Source: Pseudonocardia nematodicida (lineage in GTDB: Bacteria > Actinomycetota > Actinomycetes > Mycobacteriales > Pseudonocardiaceae). Taken from it: 64,000 nt of DNA. Positions 33,321-41,997 of this stretch are shown one piece after another (position 1 is the first letter of the stretch; each line of letters begins with the position of its first letter). The notes beneath the pieces are model-generated. The model did no database searches. It saw nothing but the letters and a program-made list of their open reading frames with translations, and had not been told where the DNA came from. Where the stretch lies: positions 62,001 through 126,000 of the forward strand of contig NZ_JBEDNQ010000006.1 of assembly GCF_040105385.1 (NCBI RefSeq). Reading direction: 5' to 3'. The position numbers were made by a program, and so were the translations under genes.

Positions 33321-34076
33321 GTGGAGATCGGCATCGTGTTCCGCCCGGGGCTACCGCCCGAGCAGCTACCGGCCGTCGCCCGCGACGCGGAAGCCGCCGG
33401 CGTCGATCAGCTCTGGTTGTGGGAGGACTGCTTCCTGCACGGCGGTACGGCGACCGCCGCGGTGGCGCTGGCCCGCACCGAGCGGATCCGGGTCGGGGTG
33501 GGCCTCTATCCCGTGCCGCTACGCAACCCGGCCGTCATCGCGATGGAGATCGCCACGCTGGCCCGGTTGTTCCCGGAACGCTTCCTGCCGACCCTCGGGC
33601 ACGGCGTCCTGGAGTGGATGGGCCAGGTCGGGAACCGGGCGGCGTCACCGATGACGATGCTGGCCGAGCACACCACCGCGGTGCGCGACCTTCTCGCCGG
33701 CCGTGAGGTCTCCACCTCCGGTCGCTACGTGCATCTGGACCGGGTCGCGCTGGACCACCCGCCCGCGCAGGTGCCCCCGGTCCTGATCGGAGCGCGCGGC
33801 CCGAAGACGCTCCGGCTCGCCGGTGAACTCGCCGACGGCGTGCTCCTGGACTCCGGCCGGACACCCGCCGAGGTCCGGTCCTCGCTCGCCGAGACCGAAC
33901 GGGGCGGTCCTGGCCCAGGCTTCCGGCGGATCGCCTACCTCGACACCCACGACACACCGGAGCGGACCCTCGACGCCGTCCGGGAGCACGCGGCGGCCGG
34001 GCTCGACACCGTCGTCCTCGTCCCGCCGGCCGACGATCCGGACCCGCGCCCGTGGCTGCCGGTCGCCGGAGGCTGA
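33321..34076 (+). CDS. LLM class flavin-dependent oxidoreductase (short form)
   Basis: 251 residues from GTG 33321, shorter than most family members (about 300-350). It retains the N-terminal strand VEIGIVFRPGLPPEQLPAVARDAEAAGVDQLWLWEDCFLHGG, RIRVGVGLYPVPLRNPAVIAMEIATLARLFPERFLPTLGHG, and the C-terminal PPVLIGARGPKTLRLAGELADGVLL. The region GRYVHLDRVALDHPP is typical of F420-dependent members. Substrate unknown. It follows the CPBP-like gene by 20 nt and may share its transcript. Confidence 0.8.
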   Translation: MEIGIVFRPGLPPEQLPAVARDAEAAGVDQLWLWEDCFLHGGTATAAVALARTERIRVGVGLYPVPLRNPAVIAMEIATLARLFPERFLPTLGHGVLEWMGQVGNRAASPMTMLAEHTTAVRDLLAGREVSTSGRYVHLDRVALDHPPAQVPPVLIGARGPKTLRLAGELADGVLLDSGRTPAEVRSSLAETERGGPGPGFRRIAYLDTHDTPERTLDAVREHAAAGLDTVVLVPPADDPDPRPWLPVAGG

Positions 34077-34097
34077 CTCCCCGCCTCGGCGGCGCCG

Positions 34098-36026
34098 TCA
34101 CTCCGACCGCTCGGCCGCGAACCGCGCGTACCACCGCACCGTGTCCGGGTCGTCGACGGAGGCGAGGTTCGCGGCCTTCTCCAGCGGCCGGCCGCTGAGC
34201 AGCTTCTTGACCGGGACCTCGAGCCGCTTGCCGTTCAGGGTGTGCGGCACGGCCGGTGCCTCGACGATCTCGTCCGGGACGTGCCGGGGCGAGAGCCGGG
34301 ACCGCAGGGTGCTCACGATCTTCTGCCGCAGGGCGTCGTCCAGCGGGTGCCCGTCGGCCGGGACGACGAACAGGCCCAGCCAGTACCCGTCGTCGGGCAG
34401 GTCGACGCCGACCACCAGGGTCTCGGTGATCTCCTCCATCGGTTCGAGCACGTCGTAGAAGTCGCCGGTACCCAGCCGCACACCGTGCCGGTTGAGCGTC
34501 GAGTCCGAGCGGCCGTGGACCGACACGCTGCCGTCGGCGTGCATCGTCACCCAGTCGCCGTGCCGCCAGACGCCCGGCCAGGTGTCGAAGTAGGACTCCG
34601 TGTAGCGCGTCGCATCCGGGTCGTTCCACAGGTGGACCGGCATCGACGGCATCGCACTCGTGATCACGAGGTCGCCGACCTCGTCGACGACCGGCTCTCC
34701 GTCGTCGTCCCAGGCCGCGCAGTCGACGCCCGCCAGCCGGCCACCGATCCGGCCGGGCCGGACCGGTGTGTACTCGTTCGCGCCGACGAACGAGCCGGAG
34801 ATGTCGGTGCCGCCGCTGGTCGAGTCGATCCGCATGTCCGGGCTGACGTGCTCGTGGAGCCAGCGGTAGCCGTCCGGGGGAAGCGCCGAGCCGCTCACCA
34901 TGACGTGCCGTAGCCGGCTGAAGTCCTGCTCGGCGACGGGCGAGACGCCGCTGTTCGCCGTCGCGGTGACGACGGCGGCGCCCATCAGCACGACGTCGGC
35001 CCCGGTCCGCGCGGCGACCTCCCAGACCGCGCCCGGCGGGTGGCCGGGACTGCCCTCGTACAGCACGATGCTCGCGCCCTGGGTGAGCGCGCCGAGCTGC
35101 ATGTTCCACAGCGCCCAGCCGGTCGAGGTGTAGGTGAACATCCGCTCGCCGGCGCGCAGCCCGCAGTACAGCCCGGACCACTTGAGACCTTCCAGGGTGA
35201 TCCCGCCGTGCGAGTGCACCAGCCCCTTGGGCAGGCCCGTGGTGCCCGAGGTGAACAGCACCCACAGCGGGTGCGAGAACTCGACCTGCGCGAACTCCGG
35301 TTCGGCGGGCGTGGCCAGGAGCTCGTCCCACGGCGTCGTGCCCTCGGGGGCCGGCCGGTCGAACGCGTACCCGACGTGCACGACGTGGCGGAGGGTCGGG
35401 AGCTCCTCCCGGAGCTGGTCGACGACGTCGGCGCGGTCGAGCGTCCTGCCGTTCCAGTGGTAGCCGTCGGCGGCGATCAGCACGGTCGGTTCGAGCTGCG
35501 CGAGCCGCCCGGCCGTCCCGTCGGCGCCGAAGTCCGGTGAGCAGCAGGACCAGACCGCGCCGACCGCCGCGGCGGCGAGCAGCCCGATCACCGCGTGCTC
35601 GGTGTCGGGCAGGTAGGCGCAGACCCGGTCGCCGGGGCGCACCCCGGCCCGGCGCAGCCACCCGGCGGCCGCCGCGACGGAACGGCGCAGCTCGCCCCGG
35701 GTGATCTCGCGGGCGGGCCCGCCGCCCTCCTGGACGCAGACCAGCGCGACGTCGTCCCCCGAGCCGCGGCGCAGCGCGTGCTCGGCCCAGTTCAGCCGGG
35801 CACCGGTGAACCAGCGGGTGTGCGGCATCGGGTCGGCGGTGCGGACCTGCTCCCAGGGCGTGGAGAACGCGACCTCGTAGTAGTCGACGATCGAGCGCCA
35901 GAAGCGGTCGATGTCCTCCACCGACCACGCCCAGAAGGTCCCGTGGTCGTCGAACGCCCGGCCCTCGCGCCGCTGCAGCCAGTCGAGGTACTCCCGCAGC
36001 GCGGAGCCGGCGATCCGCTCCCTCAT
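34098..36026 (-). CDS. acetoacetate-CoA ligase
   Basis: 642 residues from the ATG at 36024-36026, placed 6 nt after GGAGG (another ATG is 3 nt upstream). The ANL superfamily AMP-binding loop is VLFTSGTTGLPKGLVHSHGG. The acetoacetyl-CoA synthetase pattern is clear from WSVEDIDRFWRSIVDYYEV, ARLNWAEHALRR, VWSCCSPDFGADG and STGWALWNMQLGAL, and from the C-terminal RHVPDEIVEAPAVPHTLNGKRLEVPVKKLLSG with the catalytic Lys. It makes acetoacetyl-CoA from acetoacetate, ATP and CoA. The gene is preceded by a long hairpin. Confidence 0.9.
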   Translation of the reverse strand: MRERIAGSALREYLDWLQRREGRAFDDHGTFWAWSVEDIDRFWRSIVDYYEVAFSTPWEQVRTADPMPHTRWFTGARLNWAEHALRRGSGDDVALVCVQEGGGPAREITRGELRRSVAAAAGWLRRAGVRPGDRVCAYLPDTEHAVIGLLAAAAVGAVWSCCSPDFGADGTAGRLAQLEPTVLIAADGYHWNGRTLDRADVVDQLREELPTLRHVVHVGYAFDRPAPEGTTPWDELLATPAEPEFAQVEFSHPLWVLFTSGTTGLPKGLVHSHGGITLEGLKWSGLYCGLRAGERMFTYTSTGWALWNMQLGALTQGASIVLYEGSPGHPPGAVWEVAARTGADVVLMGAAVVTATANSGVSPVAEQDFSRLRHVMVSGSALPPDGYRWLHEHVSPDMRIDSTSGGTDISGSFVGANEYTPVRPGRIGGRLAGVDCAAWDDDGEPVVDEVGDLVITSAMPSMPVHLWNDPDATRYTESYFDTWPGVWRHGDWVTMHADGSVSVHGRSDSTLNRHGVRLGTGDFYDVLEPMEEITETLVVGVDLPDDGYWLGLFVVPADGHPLDDALRQKIVSTLRSRLSPRHVPDEIVEAPAVPHTLNGKRLEVPVKKLLSGRPLEKAANLASVDDPDTVRWYARFAAERSE

Positions 36027-36040
36027 CATGCACCTCCGGT

Positions 36041-36088
36041 GCCTGTGAGTACTTTTCGTGGCTGGAGCCACGAAAAGTACTCACAGGC
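36041..36088. terminator. 23-bp perfect inverted repeat inside the operon
   Basis: Arms 36041-36063 and 36066-36088 are exact reverse complements (23 bp) around a 2-nt loop. The stem core is GTGAGTACTTTTCGTGGCT. It lies in the 73-nt gap between the SDR gene and the acetoacetate-CoA ligase, both on the minus strand, ending 14 nt before the ligase start. A second short repeat (GGCGGC-GCA-GCCGCC, 36087-36101) overlaps the SDR stop. It could terminate, attenuate or stabilise the mRNA. Confidence 0.75.
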
Positions 36089-36099
36089 GGCGCAGCCGC

Positions 36100-36855
36100 C
36101 TACACCAGTGACGCGGACAACCCGCCGTCGAGCACGTACGCGCTTCCGGTGACCCACGACGCCCGGTCGGACGCCAGGAACGCCGCCACCTCGGCGATGT
36201 CGGTCGGCGTACCGAGCCGGCCCTGCTTCTGCGCGACGAGGTCGCCGAACGGGACCTGGGTCGCCGCCTCGAAGTCCGGCACCAGCCGCTCGACCATCGC
36301 GGTGTCCGCGAAACCCGGGCACACGGCGTTGAACCGCACACCGGTCGGGCGCATCTCCACCGCGGCGACCCGGGTCATCTGGATCAGCGCCGCCTTGCTC
36401 GCGCAGTACGACCCGAGCAGCGGGCTGCCGCCCAGCCCCGCGATCGAGGCGATGTTGACGACGTTGCCCCTCGACTCCATCAGGTGCGGAATCGCCGCCT
36501 TCATCGCCACGAACGGCCCGCGCACGTTGACCGCATGGATCCGCTCGAAGCTCTCGGTCGACTGCTGCAGCAGCGGCGAGGAGATCTCGATCCCGGCGTT
36601 GTTGACCAGCACGTCGAGCCCGCCGAGGATCTCCACCGCCCGGGCCACCGCGGCCTGCACCTGCGCCTCGTCGGTGACGTCGCAGTTCGCGACGCCCGCC
36701 GCCCCGATCTCGGCGGCCGCCTTCTCGGCGGTCTCGGCGTCGATGTCGCTCACCACGACCCGGGCGCCGCGCTCGGTGAACAGCGTGGCGATCGCCTTGC
36801 CGATCCCGGCACCGGACCCGGTGACGAGGACCCGCTTGCCCTCCAGCTCGGCCAT
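36100..36855 (-). CDS. SDR family NAD(P)-dependent oxidoreductase
   Basis: 251 residues, classical SDR. Cofactor motif TGSGAGIG, acidic VVSDID after strand 2 favouring NAD(H), NAG (NNAGIE), catalytic Ser in NIASIAGLGG, YxxxK in YCASKAAL, and the end SYVLDGGLSASLV. The pattern resembles 3-hydroxyacyl or hydroxysteroid dehydrogenases. It follows the LLM gene by one base and lies in a lipid/ketoacid-type operon with two CoA ligases. Confidence 0.92.
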   Translation of the reverse strand: MAELEGKRVLVTGSGAGIGKAIATLFTERGARVVVSDIDAETAEKAAAEIGAAGVANCDVTDEAQVQAAVARAVEILGGLDVLVNNAGIEISSPLLQQSTESFERIHAVNVRGPFVAMKAAIPHLMESRGNVVNIASIAGLGGSPLLGSYCASKAALIQMTRVAAVEMRPTGVRFNAVCPGFADTAMVERLVPDFEAATQVPFGDLVAQKQGRLGTPTDIAEVAAFLASDRASWVTGSAYVLDGGLSASLV

Positions 36856-36856
36856 C

Positions 36857-37849
36857 TCAGGACGCCTCGACCTTCGGCATGATGTCGTTCTTGATCCGCT
36901 TGAGATCGTCGAGCGTCTTCGAGACCGGGACGTCGGCGAACGGCGGCCAGATCAGCGGCATCGTCATACCGGCGTCCTTGTAGGCCTTCAACCGGTCGGT
37001 GACCTGCTTCTCCGAGCCCACCAGCAGGTTGGACGCGACCCCGTTGACCGTCTGGTCGGTGTCGGAGTCGGTGATGACCGTCCAGATCATCGAGCAGATC
37101 TCGAGGTCCTTGGCCCGCTTCGAGCTGCCGATCTCGTCGAACTGCTCGTCGATAGCGGTGATCCATCTCGCCAGACCCTCGGGCGAGTCCTGGATGCCGA
37201 TCCAGCCGTCCAGGTCGTACTTGGTGATGCGCCGGGCCGAGCGCAGCGGGTCCTTGAGCCCGCTCATGAAGATCGGCGGGCGCGGCTGCTGCAGCGGCTT
37301 CGCGCCGAACCCGCAGAGGTCGAAGTCGGCGAACTCGCCGTGGTACTCGAAGTGCTCGTTCGCCCAGACGCCCTGCATGATCTCGATCGACTCGCGCACG
37401 TGCTTGTGCCGCTTCGGGAAGATGTGTGCGGCGCTCGCGGCGGCGAACTCCTCGGGCATCCAGCCGGATCCGAGACCGACGTTGAGCCGGCCGTTCGAGA
37501 GGTGGTCGATGGTGGCCAGCTCGGTGGCGAGCACGCCGGGCGAGCGGAACGGGGTGTCGATGATGCTCATGCCGATCCGGACCTTCGAGGTCTTCGCGGC
37601 GAGCCAGGGGATCAGCGGGTAGCCCTGGAACCACTGGCCGCGCGAGGACACCGGCAGCGCGTTGGGCAGCCCGTCCATCATGCCGAAGGAGTACTGCAGC
37701 CCCTCGTGGTCCGACGCCTCCGGGACGACGATCCGGTCGAGCGTCCACACCGAGTCGAAGTCGAGCTCCTCGGCGAGCGCGGTGAGGTCCTCCAGCTCCT
37801 TGATGGTCACCTTGTCTCGGAAGTTCGGCAGGTAGAGAGCGAGTTTCAT
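36857..37849 (-). CDS. LLM class flavin-dependent (probably F420) oxidoreductase
   Basis: 330 residues. Features: KLALYLPNFRDKVTIKELEDLTALAEELDFDSVWTLDRIVVP, VRIGMSIIDTPFRSPGVLATELATIDHLSNGRLNVGLGSGWMPEEFAA (GxGxGW signature), and PPIFMSGLKDPLRSARRI. The family includes F420-dependent dehydrogenases and monooxygenases common in actinobacteria. Its ATG overlaps the acyl-CoA ligase stop by 4 nt, so it is co-expressed with that ligase and the downstream SDR. The substrate is probably a CoA-activated or ketone intermediate (inference). Confidence 0.88.
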   Translation of the reverse strand: MKLALYLPNFRDKVTIKELEDLTALAEELDFDSVWTLDRIVVPEASDHEGLQYSFGMMDGLPNALPVSSRGQWFQGYPLIPWLAAKTSKVRIGMSIIDTPFRSPGVLATELATIDHLSNGRLNVGLGSGWMPEEFAAASAAHIFPKRHKHVRESIEIMQGVWANEHFEYHGEFADFDLCGFGAKPLQQPRPPIFMSGLKDPLRSARRITKYDLDGWIGIQDSPEGLARWITAIDEQFDEIGSSKRAKDLEICSMIWTVITDSDTDQTVNGVASNLLVGSEKQVTDRLKAYKDAGMTMPLIWPPFADVPVSKTLDDLKRIKNDIMPKVEAS

Positions 37850-39417
37850 GTGATGCGGCCTCCTTGCGGCATGACAGAGCCTCGGTCGTTGAGTGTGACG
37901 CGGATCTCTTTCTTCAGGACTTTACCCACTGTCGAGCGGGGAAGGTCGGGCCAGATCTCGATCTGCTTCGGCGCCTTGACGGATCCGATCCGCTCCTTGA
38001 CGAAGGCGGCGAGCTCGTCGACGTCGATCTCCGCCCCGGGTTGTGGCTGGACGACCGCGGTGACCCGTTCGCCCCACTTCTCGTCGGGCAGGCCGACCAC
38101 CGCGCAGTCCCGGACGGCGTCGTGCACCATGAGCGCCTGCTCGACCTCGGCGGAGTAGACGTTGAACCCGCCGGTGATCACCATGTCCTTGGCCCGGTCG
38201 ACGATGAACAGGTAGCCGTCGTCGTCGAGGTAGCCGATGTCGCCGGTGTGGTGCCAGCCGTGGACCGACACCTCCGCGGTGGCCTCCGGGTTGCGGTAGT
38301 AGCCGGCCATCACCAGCGACCCCCGGACGCAGATCTCCCCCCGGTCGCCACGTGGCACGGGGAGACCCTGCTGGTCGAGGATCGCCACCGTGACCAGCGG
38401 CGAGGGCCGTCCGGCCGACGACAGCCGCGCGGTGTCGACGGTCCCGTCCGGCCGGAGGTGCTCGGCCGGCGACATCGTCGAGATCATCATCGGCGCCTCG
38501 GACTGCCCGAACAGCTGCGCCATCGGCCCGATCCGGGTCAGCGCCTCGGTCAGCCGCGCCACCGACATCGGCGCCGCGCCGTACCAGAAGCACTGCAGCG
38601 ACGACAGGTCCGTGGCGTCGAGCGCCTCGTGGCCCAGCACCATGTAGATCAGCGTCGGCGGCAGGAACGTGTGCGTGACCCGGTGCCGCGCCACCAGCTC
38701 CAGGAACCGGCCGACGTCCGGCTTCGCCATGATCACGACCTCGCCGCCGCGGGCCATGATCGGGAAGCAGAGCACGCCGGCCGCGTGGGTCAGCGGGGCC
38801 AGCGCCAGGTACACCGGCCGCCCGTCGAACGGGTAGCTCATCAGCGTGATCGCCGACATCGTCTCGAGGTTGCGGTCGGTGAGCACGACCCCCTTGGGAC
38901 GCCCGGTGGTGCCGCCGGTGCCGACCAGCGCGACCACGTCGTCGGGCGGCGCGGCCTCGGCGGAGGGGTCGTCGCGGGCGGCCTCGAGCCAGGGCCCGAA
39001 CGCGTGCGACGACGGCGGTCCGCCGCCCTCCCCGAGCCGGACCAGCGTCGTCAGCTGCGGGAGTCCGGGAGCGATCTCGGCGACCAGCTCGTCGAACGCC
39101 GGCTGGAAGATCAGTGCGGCGCAGTCGAAGAGGTCGAGCAGCTCCGCCGTCTCCGCCGCCGCGTTCCGCGGGTTGATGGGGCACCAGACCGCGCCCGCCC
39201 GGGCGATCCCGAACACGCAGGAGAACGCGGTGGGCTCGTTGGCCGAGAGGACGCCGACCTTGTCGCCGGGCCGCACACCGGACCGGCGCAACGCCCGGGC
39301 GACCGCGTGCGAGAGCCCGACGACCTCGCCGTAGGTCAGCGACGTCCCGTCGAGGGTCAGGCACGGCGCCCCGGGATCCAGCGAGGCGCCTTTGTCCAGG
39401 TAGAAGGTCAGCGACAT
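37846..39417 (-). CDS. class I AMP-dependent acyl-CoA ligase
   Basis: 523 residues. ATP/AMP-binding loop VALVGTGGTTGRPKGVVLTDRN, A5-like motif FWYGAAPMSVARL, A8 region YLDDDGYLFIVDRAKDMVITGGFNVYSAEVE, and the A10 Lys in LPRSTVGKVLKKEIR. The length and motifs are typical of fatty or aromatic acid CoA ligases. It is the first gene of the ligase-LLM-SDR-AACS set and diverges from tetR, which probably regulates it. Confidence 0.92.
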   Translation of the reverse strand: MSLTFYLDKGASLDPGAPCLTLDGTSLTYGEVVGLSHAVARALRRSGVRPGDKVGVLSANEPTAFSCVFGIARAGAVWCPINPRNAAAETAELLDLFDCAALIFQPAFDELVAEIAPGLPQLTTLVRLGEGGGPPSSHAFGPWLEAARDDPSAEAAPPDDVVALVGTGGTTGRPKGVVLTDRNLETMSAITLMSYPFDGRPVYLALAPLTHAAGVLCFPIMARGGEVVIMAKPDVGRFLELVARHRVTHTFLPPTLIYMVLGHEALDATDLSSLQCFWYGAAPMSVARLTEALTRIGPMAQLFGQSEAPMMISTMSPAEHLRPDGTVDTARLSSAGRPSPLVTVAILDQQGLPVPRGDRGEICVRGSLVMAGYYRNPEATAEVSVHGWHHTGDIGYLDDDGYLFIVDRAKDMVITGGFNVYSAEVEQALMVHDAVRDCAVVGLPDEKWGERVTAVVQPQPGAEIDVDELAAFVKERIGSVKAPKQIEIWPDLPRSTVGKVLKKEIRVTLNDRGSVMPQGGRIT

Positions 39418-39532
39418 CGTCGTCCCCCGGATCGGGCGTCGGCACCATTGCGGACACCGACGACCGTGGCCGGGTCCTGGACACTTGTCAAGATTTTCCT
39501 GGACGAGCGGTCAGAGCAGGTACCGTCTCCCC

Positions 39533-40150
39533 GTGTCCCCATCCACGTCCACGCGGGCGCGGTCCGGCGTCGACAAGGTCGAGGACCGCCGGAGAGAGCT
39601 CGCCGACGCCGCCCTGGTGACCCTGGCGGACCTCGGCTACGCCCGCACCAGCCTGCGCACGATCGCGGAGAACACCGCGTTCTCGCACGGGCTGCTGCAC
39701 TACTACTTCGCCGACAAGACCGAGCTGATCACCTACTGCGTCCGGCGCTTCAAGACCACCTGCGCGGCGCAGTACGAGGGCCTGGTCGCCGGGGAGTCCA
39801 CACCGGATGGTCTCGCGACGGCCTGCGGGGACGGTCTGGCCGCCACGCTCGCCGACGCGCCGCTGCTGCACCGGCTCTGGTACGACCTGCGCGCGCAGTC
39901 GATGTTCGAGCAGGCCTACCGCGAGGACGTCGCCGAGATCGACGGGAGCCTGCAGGACATGATGTGGCGGGTCGTCCGTGGCTACGCCGAGCTCGCGGGG
40001 ACCGAGCCGACCTGCACGCCGTCGGCGGCCTACGCGATGTTCGACGGACTGTTCCAGCAGGCGCTGCACCGCCACCTCGCCGGCTCGGCGACAGCCCTCG
40101 ACGATCTGCGCACCGGCTGTCGGGAGCTACTGCCCCGGCTGGTGTCCTGA
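39533..40150 (+). CDS. TetR family transcriptional regulator
   Basis: 205 residues from GTG 39533. The N-terminal helix-turn-helix is RRELADAALVTLADLGYARTSLRTIAENTAFSHGLLHYYFADKTELI. A -10-like TACCGT (39521-39526) ends 6 nt before the GTG and there is no ribosome site, so translation may be leaderless. In the divergent gap to the acyl-CoA ligase, GACACTTGTC (39480-39489) and the direct repeat TCCTGGAC are candidate operators. It is likely a repressor of the ligase operon. Its end overlaps the convergent PAP2 gene by 24 bp. Confidence 0.88.
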   Translation: MSPSTSTRARSGVDKVEDRRRELADAALVTLADLGYARTSLRTIAENTAFSHGLLHYYFADKTELITYCVRRFKTTCAAQYEGLVAGESTPDGLATACGDGLAATLADAPLLHRLWYDLRAQSMFEQAYREDVAEIDGSLQDMMWRVVRGYAELAGTEPTCTPSAAYAMFDGLFQQALHRHLAGSATALDDLRTGCRELLPRLVS

Positions 40151-40930
40151 CCCCCGGCCCGACCGGCGCCGCGTCAGGCAGGCCAGACCGGTCACGCAGA
40201 GCGCCAGCCAGGCACCCCCGAGCGTCCAGCTGGTGAGCACGTCGGTGGCCCAGTGCACGCCGAGGTAGAGCCGGCTCAGGCTGATCACCCCGACCGCGGC
40301 GACGGCGGCGGCCAGCACCGCGACCCGCCCGGCCGTCGACCGCAGCGACCGCACGACCACCGCCGCCACGATCCCGATGATCACGGTCGCGCCGAGGGCG
40401 TGCCCGGACGGCAGCGACAGGTCGGGCTCGACGGCCAGCCGGGTCTCCACCGGCGGCCGGACCCGGCCGTACAGGTCCTTGAACGCGTTGACCAGCACCG
40501 GGACGCCGGCGGTCGCGACCACGACGGCGACGGCGTCGGACCAGCGGCGCAGGACGAGCAGCACGGCGGTGGCGGCGGCCGCCAGCGCGAGCGTCGGCAC
40601 GGTCCCGCCCCAGTTGCTCACCGCGTGCATCACCGCCGTGGCCTCCGGCGTGCGGTGGGCGACCATCCACGCCAGGACCGGCCGGTCGGCGGCAGTGATC
40701 CGGCCCGGGGCGTCGGCGATCGCGTCGACGACGCCGGCCTGCGTGGTGAACAGCAGCACGGCGGCCCCGAGACCCCACAACGCCGGCCGGGGGACGTGTT
40801 CGACCTCGCCGGTGCGCTGCGGGCCGACCGCCACCAGGCCGATCCGCGGGGCGTACACCGCCGCGAGGGCGAGCATCCACGCGAGCGTCAGGAGCGTTCC
40901 GGCGGCCTGCTGGGCGTCCGCGGAGTTCAC
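40127..40930 (-). CDS. PAP2 superfamily membrane phosphatase
   Basis: 267 residues, about six membrane helices. The three phosphatase motifs are clear: KxxxxxxRP (KDLYGRVRP), PSGH (LPSGHALG, catalytic His) and SRxxxxxHxxxD (SRLYLGVHWATD). The active site faces outside. Substrates of this family are lipid phosphates such as undecaprenyl pyrophosphate or phosphatidic acid. It is a stand-alone gene. Confidence 0.93.
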   Translation of the reverse strand: MNSADAQQAAGTLLTLAWMLALAAVYAPRIGLVAVGPQRTGEVEHVPRPALWGLGAAVLLFTTQAGVVDAIADAPGRITAADRPVLAWMVAHRTPEATAVMHAVSNWGGTVPTLALAAAATAVLLVLRRWSDAVAVVVATAGVPVLVNAFKDLYGRVRPPVETRLAVEPDLSLPSGHALGATVIIGIVAAVVVRSLRSTAGRVAVLAAAVAAVGVISLSRLYLGVHWATDVLTSWTLGGAWLALCVTGLACLTRRRSGRGSGHQPGQ

Positions 40931-41035
40931 GACGTCCTCCCGTGCTTCCGAGGTGCAACGTGGAGGGAGTGTCGCGCGGGCCCGCTGTGCTCACGCTGAG
41001 AGAATGCGAGGGGTGATCACCCGCACGGGTGGGCG

Positions 41036-41926
41036 TCAGACCTGCAGGTCGACCAGGTCGAACACCCGCAGCCGTGCGGGCGCGGTCGTCGCGCAGGTCA
41101 GGGCCCGGTCGGTCTGCTCGATCCGCTCACGCACCCGGACCCGGCAGGACGGGTCGGCGAACTCGATCCGGTGACCGCCCTCGCCGTCGGTGCCGGTATC
41201 GATGTCGGCGGCGACCACCCGCAGGGCGTCGACGCCGGTGGCGCCGGTCGCCGTGCGGGCGTGCTGCTGGGCGGCCTGCACCGGCGGGGGCAGCGAGGAC
41301 CGGCCGCGCAACCGGCCCGGTTCCAGGACGCCCCGGGCGTAGTCGCGGACGATCCCGGCCGCCTCGTCGGGCCGGACCCCGCCGAAGGTGAACCCGTGCG
41401 GCAGCAGCACCATCGCCGGGGCGAACCGGCAGCCGCCGACGTGGCTGCACTCCCAGGTCGCGTCGGGCAGCGCGGCGGCGAGCGCCCCGGCCAGCGGGCG
41501 GCCGCGGATCGCGCAGCAGGTGTCGTGCCTGCCGTGCGCGCAGACCAGGGCGATCGGGCCGTCCGCCGGCTCGCCCGGGGACCCGACGGCGGCGATCAGT
41601 TCGCCGTCGTCCCGGAACGACCCGGTGCGGACCGCCTCGTGCCCTGGCCGGGAGTCGACCCGGAACCAGCGGCGGGCACGGGGAACCCGGGACGACCGTC
41701 CGGGCCTGCGGATGAGCGCGATGCGCCCGCCCACCGCACCGGCCCAGGCCGACAGCGCGGCGACGGCACCGGGCTCGATCCCGGATCCGGTGAGCGCCCG
41801 CGCCGCCCAGGGCCCGGGGTGCTCGACGAGGAACCACTGCTGCGCGGGCGGGGCGGTGCCCTCGAGCGGATCCCCCGCCGCTTCGGCGGCGACCGAGCAC
41901 CGGATCGGCGCGGGTACCGCCGTCAC
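41036..41926 (-). CDS. sucrase ferredoxin-like protein (thioredoxin-fold Fe-S type)
   Basis: 296 residues from GTG 41926, which overlaps the stop of a 20-codon mini-ORF (GTGA). The family signature is the Cys/His set in ALVCAHGRHDTCCAIRGRPLA and WECSHVGGCRFAPAMVLLPHG, likely binding a [2Fe-2S] cluster. LVEHPGPW near the N-terminus is also typical. Despite the name, sucrose is not implied. It is the last gene of an overlapping unit with a repeat peptide and a JmjC hydroxylase, where it could supply electrons or keep the oxygenase iron reduced (inference). Confidence 0.85.
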   Translation of the reverse strand: MTAVPAPIRCSVAAEAAGDPLEGTAPPAQQWFLVEHPGPWAARALTGSGIEPGAVAALSAWAGAVGGRIALIRRPGRSSRVPRARRWFRVDSRPGHEAVRTGSFRDDGELIAAVGSPGEPADGPIALVCAHGRHDTCCAIRGRPLAGALAAALPDATWECSHVGGCRFAPAMVLLPHGFTFGGVRPDEAAGIVRDYARGVLEPGRLRGRSSLPPPVQAAQQHARTATGATGVDALRVVAADIDTGTDGEGGHRIEFADPSCRVRVRERIEQTDRALTCATTAPARLRVFDLVDLQV

Positions 41927-41985
41927 GTCGCTCCCGTCATGCCGCGGCCGCTCGTGTCGCGGCCGTTCATGTCGCGGCCGTTCAT
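41923..41985 (-). CDS. 20-residue mini-ORF of pentapeptide repeats, coupled on both sides
   Basis: Read on the minus strand this gives MNGRD, MNGRD, TSGRG, MTGAT and TGA. Its ATG overlaps the JmjC stop codon by 4 nt (ATGA), and its TGA overlaps the GTG start of the sucrase-ferredoxin gene by 4 nt (GTGA). It is built from the 15-bp tandem repeat at this spot. It may be a real micropeptide, or only a translation bridge that carries ribosomes into the next gene. Confidence 0.45.
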   Translation of the reverse strand: MNGRDMNGRDTSGRGMTGAT

Positions 41986-41997
41986 GTCGCGACCGGG
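41938..41997. repeat. 15-bp tandem repeat, four copies
   Basis: Units CATGCCGCGGCCGCT, CGTGTCGCGGCCGTT, CATGTCGCGGCCGTT and CATGTCGCGACCGGG stand head to tail. Copies 2 and 3 differ at one base. The unit length is a multiple of three, so copy-number change keeps frame. It spans the end of the JmjC gene and the gap before the sucrase-ferredoxin start. Confidence 0.85.
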
